Source: Holophagaceae bacterium
Lineage (GTDB): Bacteria > Acidobacteriota > Holophagae > Holophagales > Holophagaceae
NCBI GenBank assembly: GCA_021286765.1
Contig: JAJTBS010000004.1
Span: forward strand, 269,965 to 333,964
Length of the DNA stretch: 64,000 bases
Direction: 5' to 3'
Made by a program: the position numbers and the translations under genes. Positions 15,147 through 24,754 of the stretch are shown here, in pieces (position 1 is the stretch's first letter; each line of letters starts with the position of its first letter). The notes below the pieces were generated by a model. It searched no databases, was not told the origin of the DNA, and was given only the letters and a program-made list of their open reading frames with translations.

Positions 15147-17786
15147 TTACAGCGACAGGCGCTGCAGGCTGGCCTTGAGGCTCTCGTCGACCACGGAAAG
15201 ACAATCGGCGAAGTGCGCCATGGTCTCTTTGCTGAAGCCGGGCTTGGCCGGGGCGGCCTTGAGCTGGGCCTGCAGGGAGCGCAGGGCCTCACGGGCCAGG
15301 GCGCGGGCATCGGCTGGCGTCTGCGGGTTGGCCCGGATGACCTGACCGCACAACTGGCGGAGGTGCTCCCGCTGGAGGTTGCGGCGCATCACGGACACCT
15401 CGCGGCCGCTCTTCAGCTCGCTCCAGATGGCGGTCTGCAGCGTGTCATAGAGCTCGGAAAGGCGGAAGGCCTCCTTGGGGTTCGTGAGCTTCTCGGGCAT
15501 GTCGAGGATCCGCTGCGCCACGGCCGGATGGAAGACCTGGCCCAGCACCATGGTCTGGGTGCGGAGCACCCACTGGGCGGGCGAGGGATCGGCGTTGAGC
15601 GGTCCGTTGAACCGGTCCGTGGTGAGCCGGGCCAGGAACTCGGGCTTGAACTTGAACGCCTCCACCGAGAAGATCCCGGTCTCCAGCAGCTTCAGGGCCT
15701 GGCGCTGGCGCGCCGCGGGGACAGGCGTGAAGGGCGCCCGGCCCGAGCCCGCGTGATCACGCAGGTGGACCACGCCGCCGATGTACTTGGCGCTCAGGTT
15801 GGCCGAGAGGCCCACCTGGCCCAGTGCGCGGAGCAGGCCCCGGCGCAGCACCTGGTAGCCCTCGCCCGCCGGGAGGGTCTTGACCTGCAGGCGCTCCCAC
15901 AACTCCTTCGAGAGCGCCAGCCGCTTCTGATAGAAGGCCAGCGGATCGGAGCCGAGGTCGCGGCGATTCACTTCGGGATCCATGCCCTCCAAGCCGCCGA
16001 AGCCGAGGGCTTCTTCGTCGGTGCCGTAGGCCAGCTGGGGCTCCGAGCTGCGCGCTGCGATCTGGGCCAGGCCGGCCTTCTCGTCACTGGCGGCCAGGGG
16101 CTTGTAGCCGTACTCGATGGCCCAGTGGTCATAGGCGCCCAGCGTGCTCATCACGTATTCGCCCTGGGGCTGGCCCTTGAGGGCGAGGTTCAGCGCGTTG
16201 TAGTCCATGACCGAGCCGGTCAGGCCGTTGGCCTTGGTGAACTCGGGGTTCGAGATCTGTTCCAGGGAGTGGATGGTCGAGGCCCGGAAGTTGTGGCGCA
16301 GGCCCAGGGTGTGGCCCACCTCATGGGTGATCACATCCTTGAGCACCGCGGCCACGTAGGCGTCCTCCTCGGGGCTGCCGGGGGCGATCTCGCCGCGGGA
16401 TTCCAGCAGGTCCAGGGCGAAGCCCATCTCCTGGTGAGCTTCCGCCGCATAGGCGCAGAGGTCGTGGTCGTGCCGGAACGCGAAGGCCTCCTGGGCCTTG
16501 GGCGGCAGGGTCTCGCGGGCGTCGGTGCGGGTGCCCCGGGCCCAGACTTCGCCGATGCCGATGTCCGCGTCGAGGATCTCGCCGGTGCGGGGATCCACCT
16601 GGCTGGGCCCGATGGCGAAGCCGATGTCCGTGCCCGTGAGCCAGCGCAGGGAGGCATGGCGGGCGTCATGGGTATCCCAGTCCGCATCCTCGGGCTGCAC
16701 CTTCACCTGCACCGCATCCTTGAAGCCCTGCTTCTCGAAGGCCTTGTTCCAGATCAGCACGCCTTCGGTGATGGCCGGCCGGTACTTCTCGGGGATGTTG
16801 CGGTCCAGCCAGAACACGATGGGCTGCTTGGGCTCGGACAAAGCCGCGGCAGGGTCCTTCTTCTCCAGGCGCCAGCGGTTGATGTAATGGACGCGGGGAT
16901 CGACCCGGGTGTCATCGCCGAAGTCCCAGCGGGTGGAGGTAAAGTAGCCCACTCGGTCATCCGCCAGGCGGGGCGCCATGGGCTGCTCCGGCAGCTTGGC
17001 GAAGGAGAAATGCCAGCCGAGGAAGAGGCTGCGCATGTCCTCCAGCGTGCCCGGCGGGGGCACCGAGGGCATGGGCGGGGCGCCCGGCATCATCAGGGGG
17101 GGCAGCATGATGCGCTGCAGGGCGTAGTGGGCCTGCACGCGGAAGGCGGCCTGGTCTTCGGTGCTGCGGACCTTCTCGAAGAAGCTGTTGGATGGGTCGA
17201 AGCCGTAGGGCTGGCGGTAGGTGGCTTCGAGGCGCGTGGCCCCCATGGGAATGTCCCTCAGCAGCAGCGCGTTGGCTTCCACCAGGATGGACTTCCGCTC
17301 CGGGTGAGGCTGGCTGAGCACGGGGGCGCTGGAGAGCAGGCTGTCCGTGAAGCCCTCGGCCACGGCCCGGGCGGCGGGCGAGCCGGCGGGGGCCATGAAG
17401 GTGGTGTTCTTGGCCAGCATCTGCAGGGTGTTCCCCACGCGGCGGAAGCTGGCGAGGAAGCTGTCATCCATCATGCCGCCGTAAAGGCCCCGCTCGCCGG
17501 TGCCCCGGGTGCTGCTGATGGCGAAGAAGAAAGGGGCATCCAGCTGATCGGGCTTCACCTCGATCCAGACCTTGTCCTCCTTGGTCCAGAGGGTGAAGAG
17601 GCCCTTGTGCTCCTTGGCATCCTTGATGACCTCGGCAAAGGGCTTCAGGGCTCCCGGCGCAGGGGGGGCCGGCGGCGGCGCCACGGCGGGGGCGGCGGGG
17701 GCTTTGCCTCCGTTGGGTGCCGTCTGGGCCGCCAGGCTCAGGCAGAGCAGGGACAGAAGCGCGGTCAGGCGCGAACGACAAGGCAT
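15147..17786 (-). CDS. Secreted zinc metalloprotease of the DUF5117/DUF5118 type
   Basis: A large (879-residue) exported metalloprotease. A signal peptide (about 1-21) and an Ala/Pro-rich linker lead into the body; the zinc site is HEVGHTLGLRHNF (extended metzincin-like HExxHxxGxxH), with a downstream SVMDYN that fits the Met-turn. The proteolysis is periplasmic or extracellular; substrate unknown. The frame starts at a GTG (17801), but the ATG at 17786 is chosen because it lies about 6 bases after GAGGAGGAT. It is divergent from a TonB-dependent receptor, a pairing that could link peptide release to uptake, but this is inference. Family naming is from recollection of DUF5117 proteins in Bacteroidota and Acidobacteriota. 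Confidence 0.85.
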   Translation of the reverse strand: MPCRSRLTALLSLLCLSLAAQTAPNGGKAPAAPAVAPPPAPPAPGALKPFAEVIKDAKEHKGLFTLWTKEDKVWIEVKPDQLDAPFFFAISSTRGTGERGLYGGMMDDSFLASFRRVGNTLQMLAKNTTFMAPAGSPAARAVAEGFTDSLLSSAPVLSQPHPERKSILVEANALLLRDIPMGATRLEATYRQPYGFDPSNSFFEKVRSTEDQAAFRVQAHYALQRIMLPPLMMPGAPPMPSVPPPGTLEDMRSLFLGWHFSFAKLPEQPMAPRLADDRVGYFTSTRWDFGDDTRVDPRVHYINRWRLEKKDPAAALSEPKQPIVFWLDRNIPEKYRPAITEGVLIWNKAFEKQGFKDAVQVKVQPEDADWDTHDARHASLRWLTGTDIGFAIGPSQVDPRTGEILDADIGIGEVWARGTRTDARETLPPKAQEAFAFRHDHDLCAYAAEAHQEMGFALDLLESRGEIAPGSPEEDAYVAAVLKDVITHEVGHTLGLRHNFRASTIHSLEQISNPEFTKANGLTGSVMDYNALNLALKGQPQGEYVMSTLGAYDHWAIEYGYKPLAASDEKAGLAQIAARSSEPQLAYGTDEEALGFGGLEGMDPEVNRRDLGSDPLAFYQKRLALSKELWERLQVKTLPAGEGYQVLRRGLLRALGQVGLSANLSAKYIGGVVHLRDHAGSGRAPFTPVPAARQRQALKLLETGIFSVEAFKFKPEFLARLTTDRFNGPLNADPSPAQWVLRTQTMVLGQVFHPAVAQRILDMPEKLTNPKEAFRLSELYDTLQTAIWSELKSGREVSVMRRNLQREHLRQLCGQVIRANPQTPADARALAREALRSLQAQLKAAPAKPGFSKETMAHFADCLSVVDESLKASLQRLSL

Positions 17787-17944
17787 ACGTATCCTCCTCA
17801 CGGATGGGTGTGCATATCACCTTACGATGCCAATCACGGCCGGGTTTAGGCAAGATCCGGCAGGCCGCCGTTGGCCCATTCGCTGCACCGGAAAGCCCCG
17901 GCCCTGCTTCAATGGGAGGACCCCAGCCTGATCCCGGAGCCTCC

Positions 17945-19930
17945 ATGATTGTCCTGACCGCGGCAACGACCGGCGTGCGCCTGCTGCTCTCCGCCCTGTC
18001 TCTGACCCTCGCGGCCCAGGACCAGGCTCCCCCCGCGAGCCCCGATGGCGGAAAACCCCTGGAATCCTGGGCGGCGGAATCGCGCCCCGTGGCCCTGGCC
18101 CGGACGCCGGGCCAGGTGAGGATCTTCGACGAGGACGACATCCAGCGCTCCGGCGCCCGCACCCTGGGGGAATTCCTGCTGCGCGAGCTGCCTTCCCAGG
18201 TGCAGAACCAGGGGGGTCCCGGTCTGCCCTCCCGCAGCTACCTGGGAGGAGGGCGTCCCCAGGACACCCGCGTGGTGGTGGACGGGGTGCCGCGGATGGA
18301 CCCGGGCCGGCTGGGCCAGGACCTCAACGAGGTGCCCCTGCTGGGCATCACCCGCATCGAAGTGATCACCGGCGCGCCGGGCACCGGAGGCCGGGGTGGC
18401 ACCATCGCCCTGTTCACGGGGCGGCCAGACAAGCCGGGCCTCTCCGGTGACCTGGGTGGTCTGGGCGGCAGCCAGGGCCAGGGTCAGAGCACCGCCTCAC
18501 CCGGCTTCGCCTGGGAGGGGGGCTACCTGAACGGGGGGAACCTCAGCGCGCAGGAGAAGCAGACGACCGAAACGGATCGCCCCTTCCGCCTGGTCACCAA
18601 CTTCCTGGGGCTGGGCCAGACATGGGGTTCGGCCACCTGGACCCTGGCCTGGCGGGGCACGTTCTTCGGGGTGCCCGAGCCCTACCAGCAGGTCACGGAG
18701 ACCACCCGCGTCTACGATGCCGCTCGCGAGAGCCGGCAGCGCAGTGACGCAGGCCAACTCCGCGTGGACTGGAACCTGGCGCCTGGGCTGCGATGGGAGA
18801 CCACGCTCGGCCTCGCCCGGTACCGCCATGAGCAGGCCCCCCAGGGCACCTCGCAGCCCAGCCCCTTCGAAGGCCGTGAGACCCGCTTCCAATCGGCCCT
18901 GCACTGGGCGACCGGGGCCCGGTCCGATCTCAGCCTGCGCCTTGAGGGCCAGGAGGTCCGCCAAGATGGAGATGAGAATCCGCTGATCCTGGGCTCCGCC
19001 AAGGGCCGCCAGCTGGGGCTCGGCGTCGAGTGGCGCTTCGAGCCGAGGCCGGGCCTGCGGCTGCTGGGAACCGCACAGGGCACCCGGGACCGGCAGTCCC
19101 TCCTGCTGGGCGGCGCCGACACGGAAGTGCTCGACGCCTCGGGCCACCTGCTGCGCCTGGGGCTCAACCAGGAGCTGGCCCACGGCCTGCGGATCTACTC
19201 CGCCCTGGGTGGGGGAAGGACGGCTCCCACGGTCCTCCAGCAGCTGCGCAACAGCCTGGCCCCCGCCGCCGCGCCGCTTCGCATGGAGCAATCCACCTTC
19301 ATCCAGATCGGGCTCGGCTGGGGCCAGGGCAACTGGCACGGCCGGCTTGAAAGCCAGCAGCAGACGGGCAAGGACCTCCTCGCCTTCAACGGCCAGGGCT
19401 ATGTCAACCAGGACCGGGTCCGGGTGCGGGGCACCGAGGCCGCCTTCGGCTGGCGCACGGCGCAGAAGGCGGGCCTCGAGGGCTTCATCCGGGCCCAGGA
19501 GGCCCGGGACCTCAACGCCCCCGCAGGTCAGGCGCTCAGCACCCTGGCCTCCCAGCGGCGCCCGTTCTCCTCCCACGGCCTGAAGGGCTACCTGGGCTGG
19601 AGCCGGGTGAGGGCCGAGGTCCACTACACGCTGCAGGGCCACCAGTACGCTGCGGCGGGGGATGGCGAGGGCGGCGGTGCCCGCGCCAATGGCCTGCCGG
19701 TCACCGTCCGCGCCACCCAGGTGGTCTACCGGGATGTCGGCATGTCCACCACGGTGAAGGCAGGCAAGCACTGGACGTTCGTCCTGCGTGGCGAGCACCT
19801 GCTCCAGCCCACCACCGACGCCGCGGCCTGGGTGGCGCGGGCACGGGAAGGCCAGAACGATGCCTCGATCATCGATGGCTACCCGGCAGCCGGCCCCAGC
19901 TACTCCGCCGAGGCGCGGTTCAGGTTCTAG
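17945..19930 (+). CDS. TonB-dependent outer-membrane receptor (BtuB-like)
   Basis: Outer-membrane gated transporter of 661 residues. After a signal peptide (about 1-26), a plug domain is clear: QVRIFDEDDIQRSGARTLGE, VVVDGVPRMDPG, ITRIEVITGAPGTGGRGG. The rest is a barrel of alternating strands ending in EARFRF with the C-terminal Phe. No N-terminal carboxypeptidase-like domain is present, unlike SusC-type receptors. The ATG at 17945 is preceded by GGAG. Substrate cannot be predicted; the divergent secreted protease suggests peptides or a metal complex. Confidence 0.85.
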   Translation: MIVLTAATTGVRLLLSALSLTLAAQDQAPPASPDGGKPLESWAAESRPVALARTPGQVRIFDEDDIQRSGARTLGEFLLRELPSQVQNQGGPGLPSRSYLGGGRPQDTRVVVDGVPRMDPGRLGQDLNEVPLLGITRIEVITGAPGTGGRGGTIALFTGRPDKPGLSGDLGGLGGSQGQGQSTASPGFAWEGGYLNGGNLSAQEKQTTETDRPFRLVTNFLGLGQTWGSATWTLAWRGTFFGVPEPYQQVTETTRVYDAARESRQRSDAGQLRVDWNLAPGLRWETTLGLARYRHEQAPQGTSQPSPFEGRETRFQSALHWATGARSDLSLRLEGQEVRQDGDENPLILGSAKGRQLGLGVEWRFEPRPGLRLLGTAQGTRDRQSLLLGGADTEVLDASGHLLRLGLNQELAHGLRIYSALGGGRTAPTVLQQLRNSLAPAAAPLRMEQSTFIQIGLGWGQGNWHGRLESQQQTGKDLLAFNGQGYVNQDRVRVRGTEAAFGWRTAQKAGLEGFIRAQEARDLNAPAGQALSTLASQRRPFSSHGLKGYLGWSRVRAEVHYTLQGHQYAAAGDGEGGGARANGLPVTVRATQVVYRDVGMSTTVKAGKHWTFVLRGEHLLQPTTDAAAWVARAREGQNDASIIDGYPAAGPSYSAEARFRF

Positions 19931-19936
19931 CCTCCC

Positions 19937-20458
19937 TCAGGGATAGATCAGCCGCTCTGTGGCGAAGCCCTGGGCCTTGGCCTGCGCGACCAGCTCCTGC
20001 AGCGTGGCCTGGTCCAGTGCGGGCTTGCGGGAAAGGATCCAGAAGTAGCTTCGGTCCGGCCCGCAGATCATGGCGTAGCGCCCAGGATCGAGGGCCATGA
20101 CGGTGTAGGCGCCGTAGAAGGGTCCGAAGAAGGAGACTTTGAGCCGCCCCTCCTGGGTGGAACCGATGAAAACTGCTCGGCCTTCAGCCTCTTTCCAGCG
20201 TCCCTTGGTCGCGTCCCAGCCGCGGTTCAGCACCTTGACGCTGCCATCGGCGTTGAGGCTGTAAGTGGCCGTGACCCTGGTCAGGCCCCGCTCGAAGCGA
20301 TGGTCCAGCCGGGCCACCTCGTGCCATTCGCCCAGATAGCGCGGCAGGTCGAAATCCTGGACGGGCCGGATGCCCTGCGGCAAACGGGTGCAGCCCATGA
20401 TCGCCAAGACAAGCACCAGGGCTAGCACTTGGGCGGGCGACAGGGCTGATCGGTGCAT
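19937..20458 (-). CDS. Outer-membrane lipocalin (Blc-like lipoprotein)
   Basis: A 173-residue bacterial lipocalin. The N-terminus has a lipoprotein signal with lipobox IMGC near residue 23; lipocalin motifs follow: YLGEWHEVARLDHRFERGL (the G-x-W block), TATYSLNADGSVKVLNRG, and KVSFFGPFYGAYTVMALDP. Such proteins bind lipids such as lysophospholipids in the envelope. The upstream ATG at 20464 is in frame, but the ATG at 20458 has better spacing to GGGAG. It is the last gene of a minus-strand run beginning with the carboxyltransferase. Confidence 0.88.
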   Translation of the reverse strand: MHRSALSPAQVLALVLVLAIMGCTRLPQGIRPVQDFDLPRYLGEWHEVARLDHRFERGLTRVTATYSLNADGSVKVLNRGWDATKGRWKEAEGRAVFIGSTQEGRLKVSFFGPFYGAYTVMALDPGRYAMICGPDRSYFWILSRKPALDQATLQELVAQAKAQGFATERLIYP

Positions 20459-20562
20459 GGGCATTCTCCCGGGAACTCAGATCCATCCCGACCCGGGCCC
20501 CCGGGGCAACGCTCCCATGGTTCGGCCCCGGCACCTGGGGGTTAAATCTGGACACCTGGGCC

Positions 20563-21375
20563 CTATCGCCCCAGCCCCGCTTCGAAGGCGCGGACGGCCA
20601 CCAGGAAGGCTTCGGGCGCGTCCCACATGATCCAGTGCTTGGCGCCGGGAAAGTGGATGATGCGGAAAGCCGGCAGCTCTTTGAACCCGAACTGGGCGAG
20701 GGTCGTGGCCTCCCGGGCGGGATCGGCCTCACGGCGTCCCGCCGCCAGCTGCAGGACCGGCAGGCGCAGCTGGCCTTGGCAGCCGCCCATGGAATCCCGG
20801 GTCAGGGCCCGCAGGTAGGCCTGCAGGGTCCCCGTCGGGATGCGCAGCGCTTCGGCGACCACCCGCTGGTTCTGCTCCGGTCCAGCGCTGACATGACCCA
20901 TGAACACCGAGAGGGTCATGGTGGCATTCGATTCCAGCCCCGTGAGGGTGGGTTCGATGTAGGCCGCGGGGAGGGCGCTCAGGAAGCTGTCCACCAGGAT
21001 CAGGCCCCGGAAGGCGCCGGGATCCTCAAGCGCCGCCCGCGCCGCGATGGGGCCGCCCATGGAATGACCGACCACCAGGCAGGGCGCGAGTCCTTCTTTC
21101 CGGACCAGGGCCGCCAGATCCTTGGCCAGGACGGCGAAGTCCGCGCGACCGTCCACCAGCGCAGGCCCCGGCGTCCCGCCGCTGCCGGGCAGGTCCACAC
21201 TGATGACCGTGTGGTCCAGGGCCAACTCGGCGGCCACCCCGGACCAGACCTCCTTGTTCCCGCCGAAGCCGTGGATCAGCAAAATCCCCGGGCCCTTGCC
21301 CACCTTCTGGAACTGGGGCGTTCCCGCCTGCAGGCAGAGCGCACACAGGCAAAGCAACAGGGCTCGGAACGGCAT
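20563..21375 (-). CDS. Secreted alpha/beta hydrolase
   Basis: A 270-residue alpha/beta-fold hydrolase with a signal peptide (1-19). The oxyanion-hole motif LLIHGFGGNKEVW, nucleophile elbow VVGHSMGGPIAAR, and a late His in FPGAKHWIMWDAPE are visible. Substrate unknown; esterase or lipase-like activity is likely. The frame extends upstream to 21450, but the ATG at 21375 is preceded by TGGAGG and gives a clean signal peptide. The DinB gene ends 38 bases upstream on the same strand. Confidence 0.85.
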   Translation of the reverse strand: MPFRALLLCLCALCLQAGTPQFQKVGKGPGILLIHGFGGNKEVWSGVAAELALDHTVISVDLPGSGGTPGPALVDGRADFAVLAKDLAALVRKEGLAPCLVVGHSMGGPIAARAALEDPGAFRGLILVDSFLSALPAAYIEPTLTGLESNATMTLSVFMGHVSAGPEQNQRVVAEALRIPTGTLQAYLRALTRDSMGGCQGQLRLPVLQLAAGRREADPAREATTLAQFGFKELPAFRIIHFPGAKHWIMWDAPEAFLVAVRAFEAGLGR

Positions 21376-21413
21376 GGGGCCTCCAGGGTGCGTCACCCAG
21401 GATAGCCGCCGCT

Positions 21414-21935
21414 TCAGACGCGGGGCGCCTCCAGCCCGAACTCCGCCCACCCCTCCTTGGTCGGCCCGTACGTGCTGGGCACGTGCAGCCCCGCCTGGCG
21501 CAGGAGGACCGTCATCTGGCCGCGGTGGTGGGTCTGGTGGCTGACCAGGACATACAACGCGAAGGCCCCCGTCCAGGTCTCCCCGTAGAGGCTGAAGTTG
21601 CGGCCCAGCTCGGTGTTGCTCCAGCTGCCCATGTGATCGAGCAGGGAATCGCTCACGGCGCGGTAGGTGGCGGCAATCTCGGCCATGGTGGGAGGCGGCG
21701 GGGTGGCGATGAAGCCATCGGGTCCCAGCCCCACGGGCCCCTTCACCTTGAGGCCCAGGTTCTGCGGCAGTTCCAGGATGGTCTCCACCAGGTGCCAGGC
21801 GAGGCGCCGCAGGTCCCGGTGCTGGAGGTCCACGGCCTGGTGGGCCGCGGCGTCAGGGATGGCCGCGAAGACCGCGAGGGTCTTCTCCGCCTCCTGCTGC
21901 CAGATGGTCTTGAAGTCCTCCACGCGACGGAACAT
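21414..21935 (-). CDS. DinB-family protein
   Basis: A 173-residue four-helix protein of the DinB/YfiT superfamily. The likely metal-binding histidines are His48 in RLAWHLVE and those of SHQTHHRGQ, and the C-terminal helix HHRGQMTVLLRQAGLHVP is typical. Members include thiol-dependent transferases and proteins of unknown role. The ATG at 21935 follows AGGAGG. It lies 41 bases after the carboxyltransferase gene and before the hydrolase gene, probably in one transcript. Confidence 0.85.
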   Translation of the reverse strand: MFRRVEDFKTIWQQEAEKTLAVFAAIPDAAAHQAVDLQHRDLRRLAWHLVETILELPQNLGLKVKGPVGLGPDGFIATPPPPTMAEIAATYRAVSDSLLDHMGSWSNTELGRNFSLYGETWTGAFALYVLVSHQTHHRGQMTVLLRQAGLHVPSTYGPTKEGWAEFGLEAPRV

Positions 21936-21976
21936 GCCTGCCTCCTGGAATGCTGCCGGGAAGCATAGCGCAAAGG

Positions 21977-23500
21977 TCAGACTGGCGTGACGGCTCTCCG
22001 CTTGACGGGCCAGACCTCCCGGCGGCGGGCCCGGGCCAAACGGCGGATGAGCTCACCGCGCAGGTCGGCCGGATCCACGATGGCATCCACGTGCAGCTCC
22101 GCGCCCAGCTTCTTCAGGTTGATGTCCTCGTTGTACTCCTCGCGCAGCTGCTGCACGTAGGCGGCGCGTTCCGCCTCGGGCTTCTCGGCGATCTTGTTGG
22201 CGAAGACCGCATTCACGGCCGCCTCGGCTCCCATGACGGCGATGCTGGCCGTGGGCAGGGCCAGGGTGGCGTCCGGATCGAAGCCGGGGCCGCTCATGGC
22301 GTAGAGGCCCGCGCCGTAGGCCTTGCGCACCACCACACAGAACCGCGGCGTGCTGCAGCCGGCCATGGCGCTGATCATCTTGGCGCCATGGCGGATGATG
22401 CCCTGCTTCTCCACCGCGCTGCCGATCATGAAGCCCGGCACATCGCTGAGGAACACCAGTGGGAGGCCGAAGGCGTCGCAAAGCGTCATGAAGCGCGTGG
22501 CCTTGTCGGCGCTGTCAACAAACAGCACGCCGCCCTTGACCCGGGGCTGGTTGGCCAGAATGCCCACGGGCCGCCCGTTGAGCCGCGCCAGGCCTGTGAT
22601 GATCTCCCCGGCGAAGAGCTTCTTAACTTCCAGAAAGCTGCCCTCGTCCACCAGGCCTTCGATGAAGTCCTTCATCTGGAAGGGGGCCATGATGTCCTGC
22701 GGCACCAGGGTGGCCAGATCCTTCGCCTTGGCTGACACGGGCTTCGGCTCCACCACAGGTAGTGTGTCTTCGCAGTGCTGGGGGAAATAGGCGAGGTACT
22801 GACGGCAGAGCGAAATGGCCTCCGTCTCCGTTTTGCAGAGGAAGTCGCCGCATCCACTCACGGAGCAGTGCATCCTCGCGCCGCCCAGGTCCTCGAGGCT
22901 GATCTTCTCACCGATGACCATCTCGGCCATGCGGGGCGAGCCCAGATACATGCTGGCGTTGCCCTCGACCATGATCACCACGTCGCAGAAGGCGGGGATG
23001 TAGGCGCCGCCCGCCGCCGAGGGCCCGAAGAGCAGGCAGACCTGGGGCACCAGGCCCGAAAGCGCCACCTCCATGTGGAAGATGGTCCCGGCGTGGCGGC
23101 GGCCCGGGAACATGTCCAGCTGGTCGGTGATGCGGGCCCCGGCGCTGTCCACCAGGTAGAGCATGGGCACCTTCAGGCGCATCGCCACTTCCTGGATGCG
23201 GATGATCTTTTCCACCGTGCGGGCGCCCCAGCTGCCGGCCTTGATGGTGCTGTCGTTGGCCATGAGGGCCACGGGCCGGCCCTCCACCGTGGCCGTGCCC
23301 GTGATGACCCCATCCGCGGGGAGATCCTTGTGCATGGCATTGGCGAAGAGGCCATCCTCCACGAAGCTGCCCTCGTCCACCAGGAGGTGGATGCGCTCCC
23401 GCGCGAAGAGCTTGCCGGCTTCGGCGTTCTTCTCATGGGCCTTGGCGGTGCCACCCTTCTTGATGCGGGCAACTTCCGAATGGAACGACTCCGGTTGCAT
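21977..23500 (-). CDS. Acyl-CoA carboxylase carboxyltransferase (beta) subunit
   Basis: Transfers CO2 from carboxybiotin to an acyl-CoA. The 507-residue protein is a two-half crotonase-fold carboxyltransferase, with the acyl-CoA side VDSAGARITDQLDMFPGRRH and FGPSAAGGAYIPAFCD (N half) and the carboxybiotin side FLSDVPGFMIGSAVEKQGI, KAYGAGLYAMSG and GAEAAVNAVFANKI (C half). It resembles propionyl- and methylcrotonyl-CoA carboxylase subunits rather than AccA/AccD; which acyl-CoA is used is not certain. A biotin carboxylase partner is not adjacent; a lone biotinyl domain lies at 39737. The start ATG follows GAGG. Only 44 bases separate it from the divergent MFS gene. Confidence 0.9.
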   Translation of the reverse strand: MQPESFHSEVARIKKGGTAKAHEKNAEAGKLFARERIHLLVDEGSFVEDGLFANAMHKDLPADGVITGTATVEGRPVALMANDSTIKAGSWGARTVEKIIRIQEVAMRLKVPMLYLVDSAGARITDQLDMFPGRRHAGTIFHMEVALSGLVPQVCLLFGPSAAGGAYIPAFCDVVIMVEGNASMYLGSPRMAEMVIGEKISLEDLGGARMHCSVSGCGDFLCKTETEAISLCRQYLAYFPQHCEDTLPVVEPKPVSAKAKDLATLVPQDIMAPFQMKDFIEGLVDEGSFLEVKKLFAGEIITGLARLNGRPVGILANQPRVKGGVLFVDSADKATRFMTLCDAFGLPLVFLSDVPGFMIGSAVEKQGIIRHGAKMISAMAGCSTPRFCVVVRKAYGAGLYAMSGPGFDPDATLALPTASIAVMGAEAAVNAVFANKIAEKPEAERAAYVQQLREEYNEDINLKKLGAELHVDAIVDPADLRGELIRRLARARRREVWPVKRRAVTPV

Positions 23501-23544
23501 GGGAACCTCGGGAAGGATCCTCCAGCATATGCGATCCTGAAACG

Positions 23545-24747
23545 ATGGCGGATGCAGAGACAGCGAGGCGCAGCGGGTTCCTGACGGCGCCTTTCGTCAT
23601 CTTGTGCGCGTTCTACTTCCTGGTCTTCGCGGCCGGCTACCAGCTGTTTCCGGTGGTGCCCCTGCACCTGCGCGACCTGGGCGCGAGCCTGGCGGAGAGC
23701 GGGCGCTTCCAGACGGCCTTCATGCTGGGCTCGGGCTTCGGCTCGCTGTTCACGGGGCCCCTGGGCGACCGGCTCGGGCAGCGGCGGGTGCTGCGGGTGG
23801 CCTCCCTGGCCCTGGTGGCGATCCTGGTGACCTACGGATTTCTGAAGGTGCGCTGGGTGTTCTACCTGCTCGCGCCGCTCCACGGCGTGCTCTGGTCGGC
23901 GCTGCGGACCGCCTCCATCGCCAAGGTGGGCGGCATCCTGCCCCTGTCGCACCGGGCCCAGGGCCTGTCCCTCTTCGGCCTGACCGGGCCCGGCGGCGTG
24001 GCCGTGGGTCCCCTGGTGGGCCTGTGGCTGATGCCCCACCTGGGCTTCGCCTGGATGCTCATCCTGCTGGCGGGTGTGTTCGCCGTGCTGCATGGCCTCA
24101 TTGGCGCCCTGCCCCGGGAGGCCCCGCGCGAGATCGAAGCCGCGGCCCTGTTCCAGTGGCCCGATCGGGCGGTGTGGGGGACGGTGGCCGTGATGATGCT
24201 GGTGGGCCTGGGCTTCGGCCCCATGCCCCCGTACAGCGCCCAGGAGGCGAAGGCGCTGGGGATGGCCTGGCCCTCCACGTTCCTCACCTGCTTCGCCCTG
24301 GGCATGATGGCCATCCGGGGCCTGCTGGGGCTGACAGGCATGGGCCGGCGTCCCGTGGCCCTGCTGCCGTACATGATTGCCCTGGCCGCCTCCGGCTATG
24401 CCCTGCTGGCCTTCCTCCCGGGCGGCATGGCCCGGCACCTGCTCTCCGGGCTCATCTACGGCGCGGGCTACGGCATGGTCCACACCCTGCTCATCATGAA
24501 CATCTTCGCCACCACACCTCCGCAGCGCACCGGCGCAGCCGTGGGGGCGCTCTTCTTCGCCTTTGACGCCGCCACCGCCCTCGGCGCGCTGGGCCTGGGC
24601 TGGGTCATGGAGCACCTGGACTTCCGGTGGGGCTGGGCCATCGGGGCGATCCTGATGGCGCTCTCGATCCCCGTGGCGCGCCGCATCGTCCGGAAGAGCG
24701 CCGCCGTGACCACCGAGCCGATCCCCTCTGGCATCCTGGAAGGATGA
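23545..24747 (+). CDS. MFS transporter (first of tandem pair)
   Basis: Major facilitator superfamily membrane protein of 400 residues with about 12 hydrophobic helices. The loop 2-3 motif is GPLGDRLGQRRVL (the MFS G-x-x-x-D-R-x-G-R-R type), with PGGVAVGPLVGLWL further on. It shares many blocks with the next gene: GASLAESGRF, LFTGPLGDR, LFLPGG/LACLPGG-like and FFAFDAATALGALGLGWV. Substrate unknown; such proteins are often exporters. The Shine-Dalgarno is weak. Seven bases separate it from its paralogue. Confidence 0.9.
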   Translation: MADAETARRSGFLTAPFVILCAFYFLVFAAGYQLFPVVPLHLRDLGASLAESGRFQTAFMLGSGFGSLFTGPLGDRLGQRRVLRVASLALVAILVTYGFLKVRWVFYLLAPLHGVLWSALRTASIAKVGGILPLSHRAQGLSLFGLTGPGGVAVGPLVGLWLMPHLGFAWMLILLAGVFAVLHGLIGALPREAPREIEAAALFQWPDRAVWGTVAVMMLVGLGFGPMPPYSAQEAKALGMAWPSTFLTCFALGMMAIRGLLGLTGMGRRPVALLPYMIALAASGYALLAFLPGGMARHLLSGLIYGAGYGMVHTLLIMNIFATTPPQRTGAAVGALFFAFDAATALGALGLGWVMEHLDFRWGWAIGAILMALSIPVARRIVRKSAAVTTEPIPSGILEG

Positions 24748-24754
24748 GGATCTT

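Noticed and set aside
20500..20570. Short direct repeats of CACCTGGG-like sequence before the hydrolase end
   Set aside because: Only two copies and low complexity; not enough to call a mobile or regulatory repeat.
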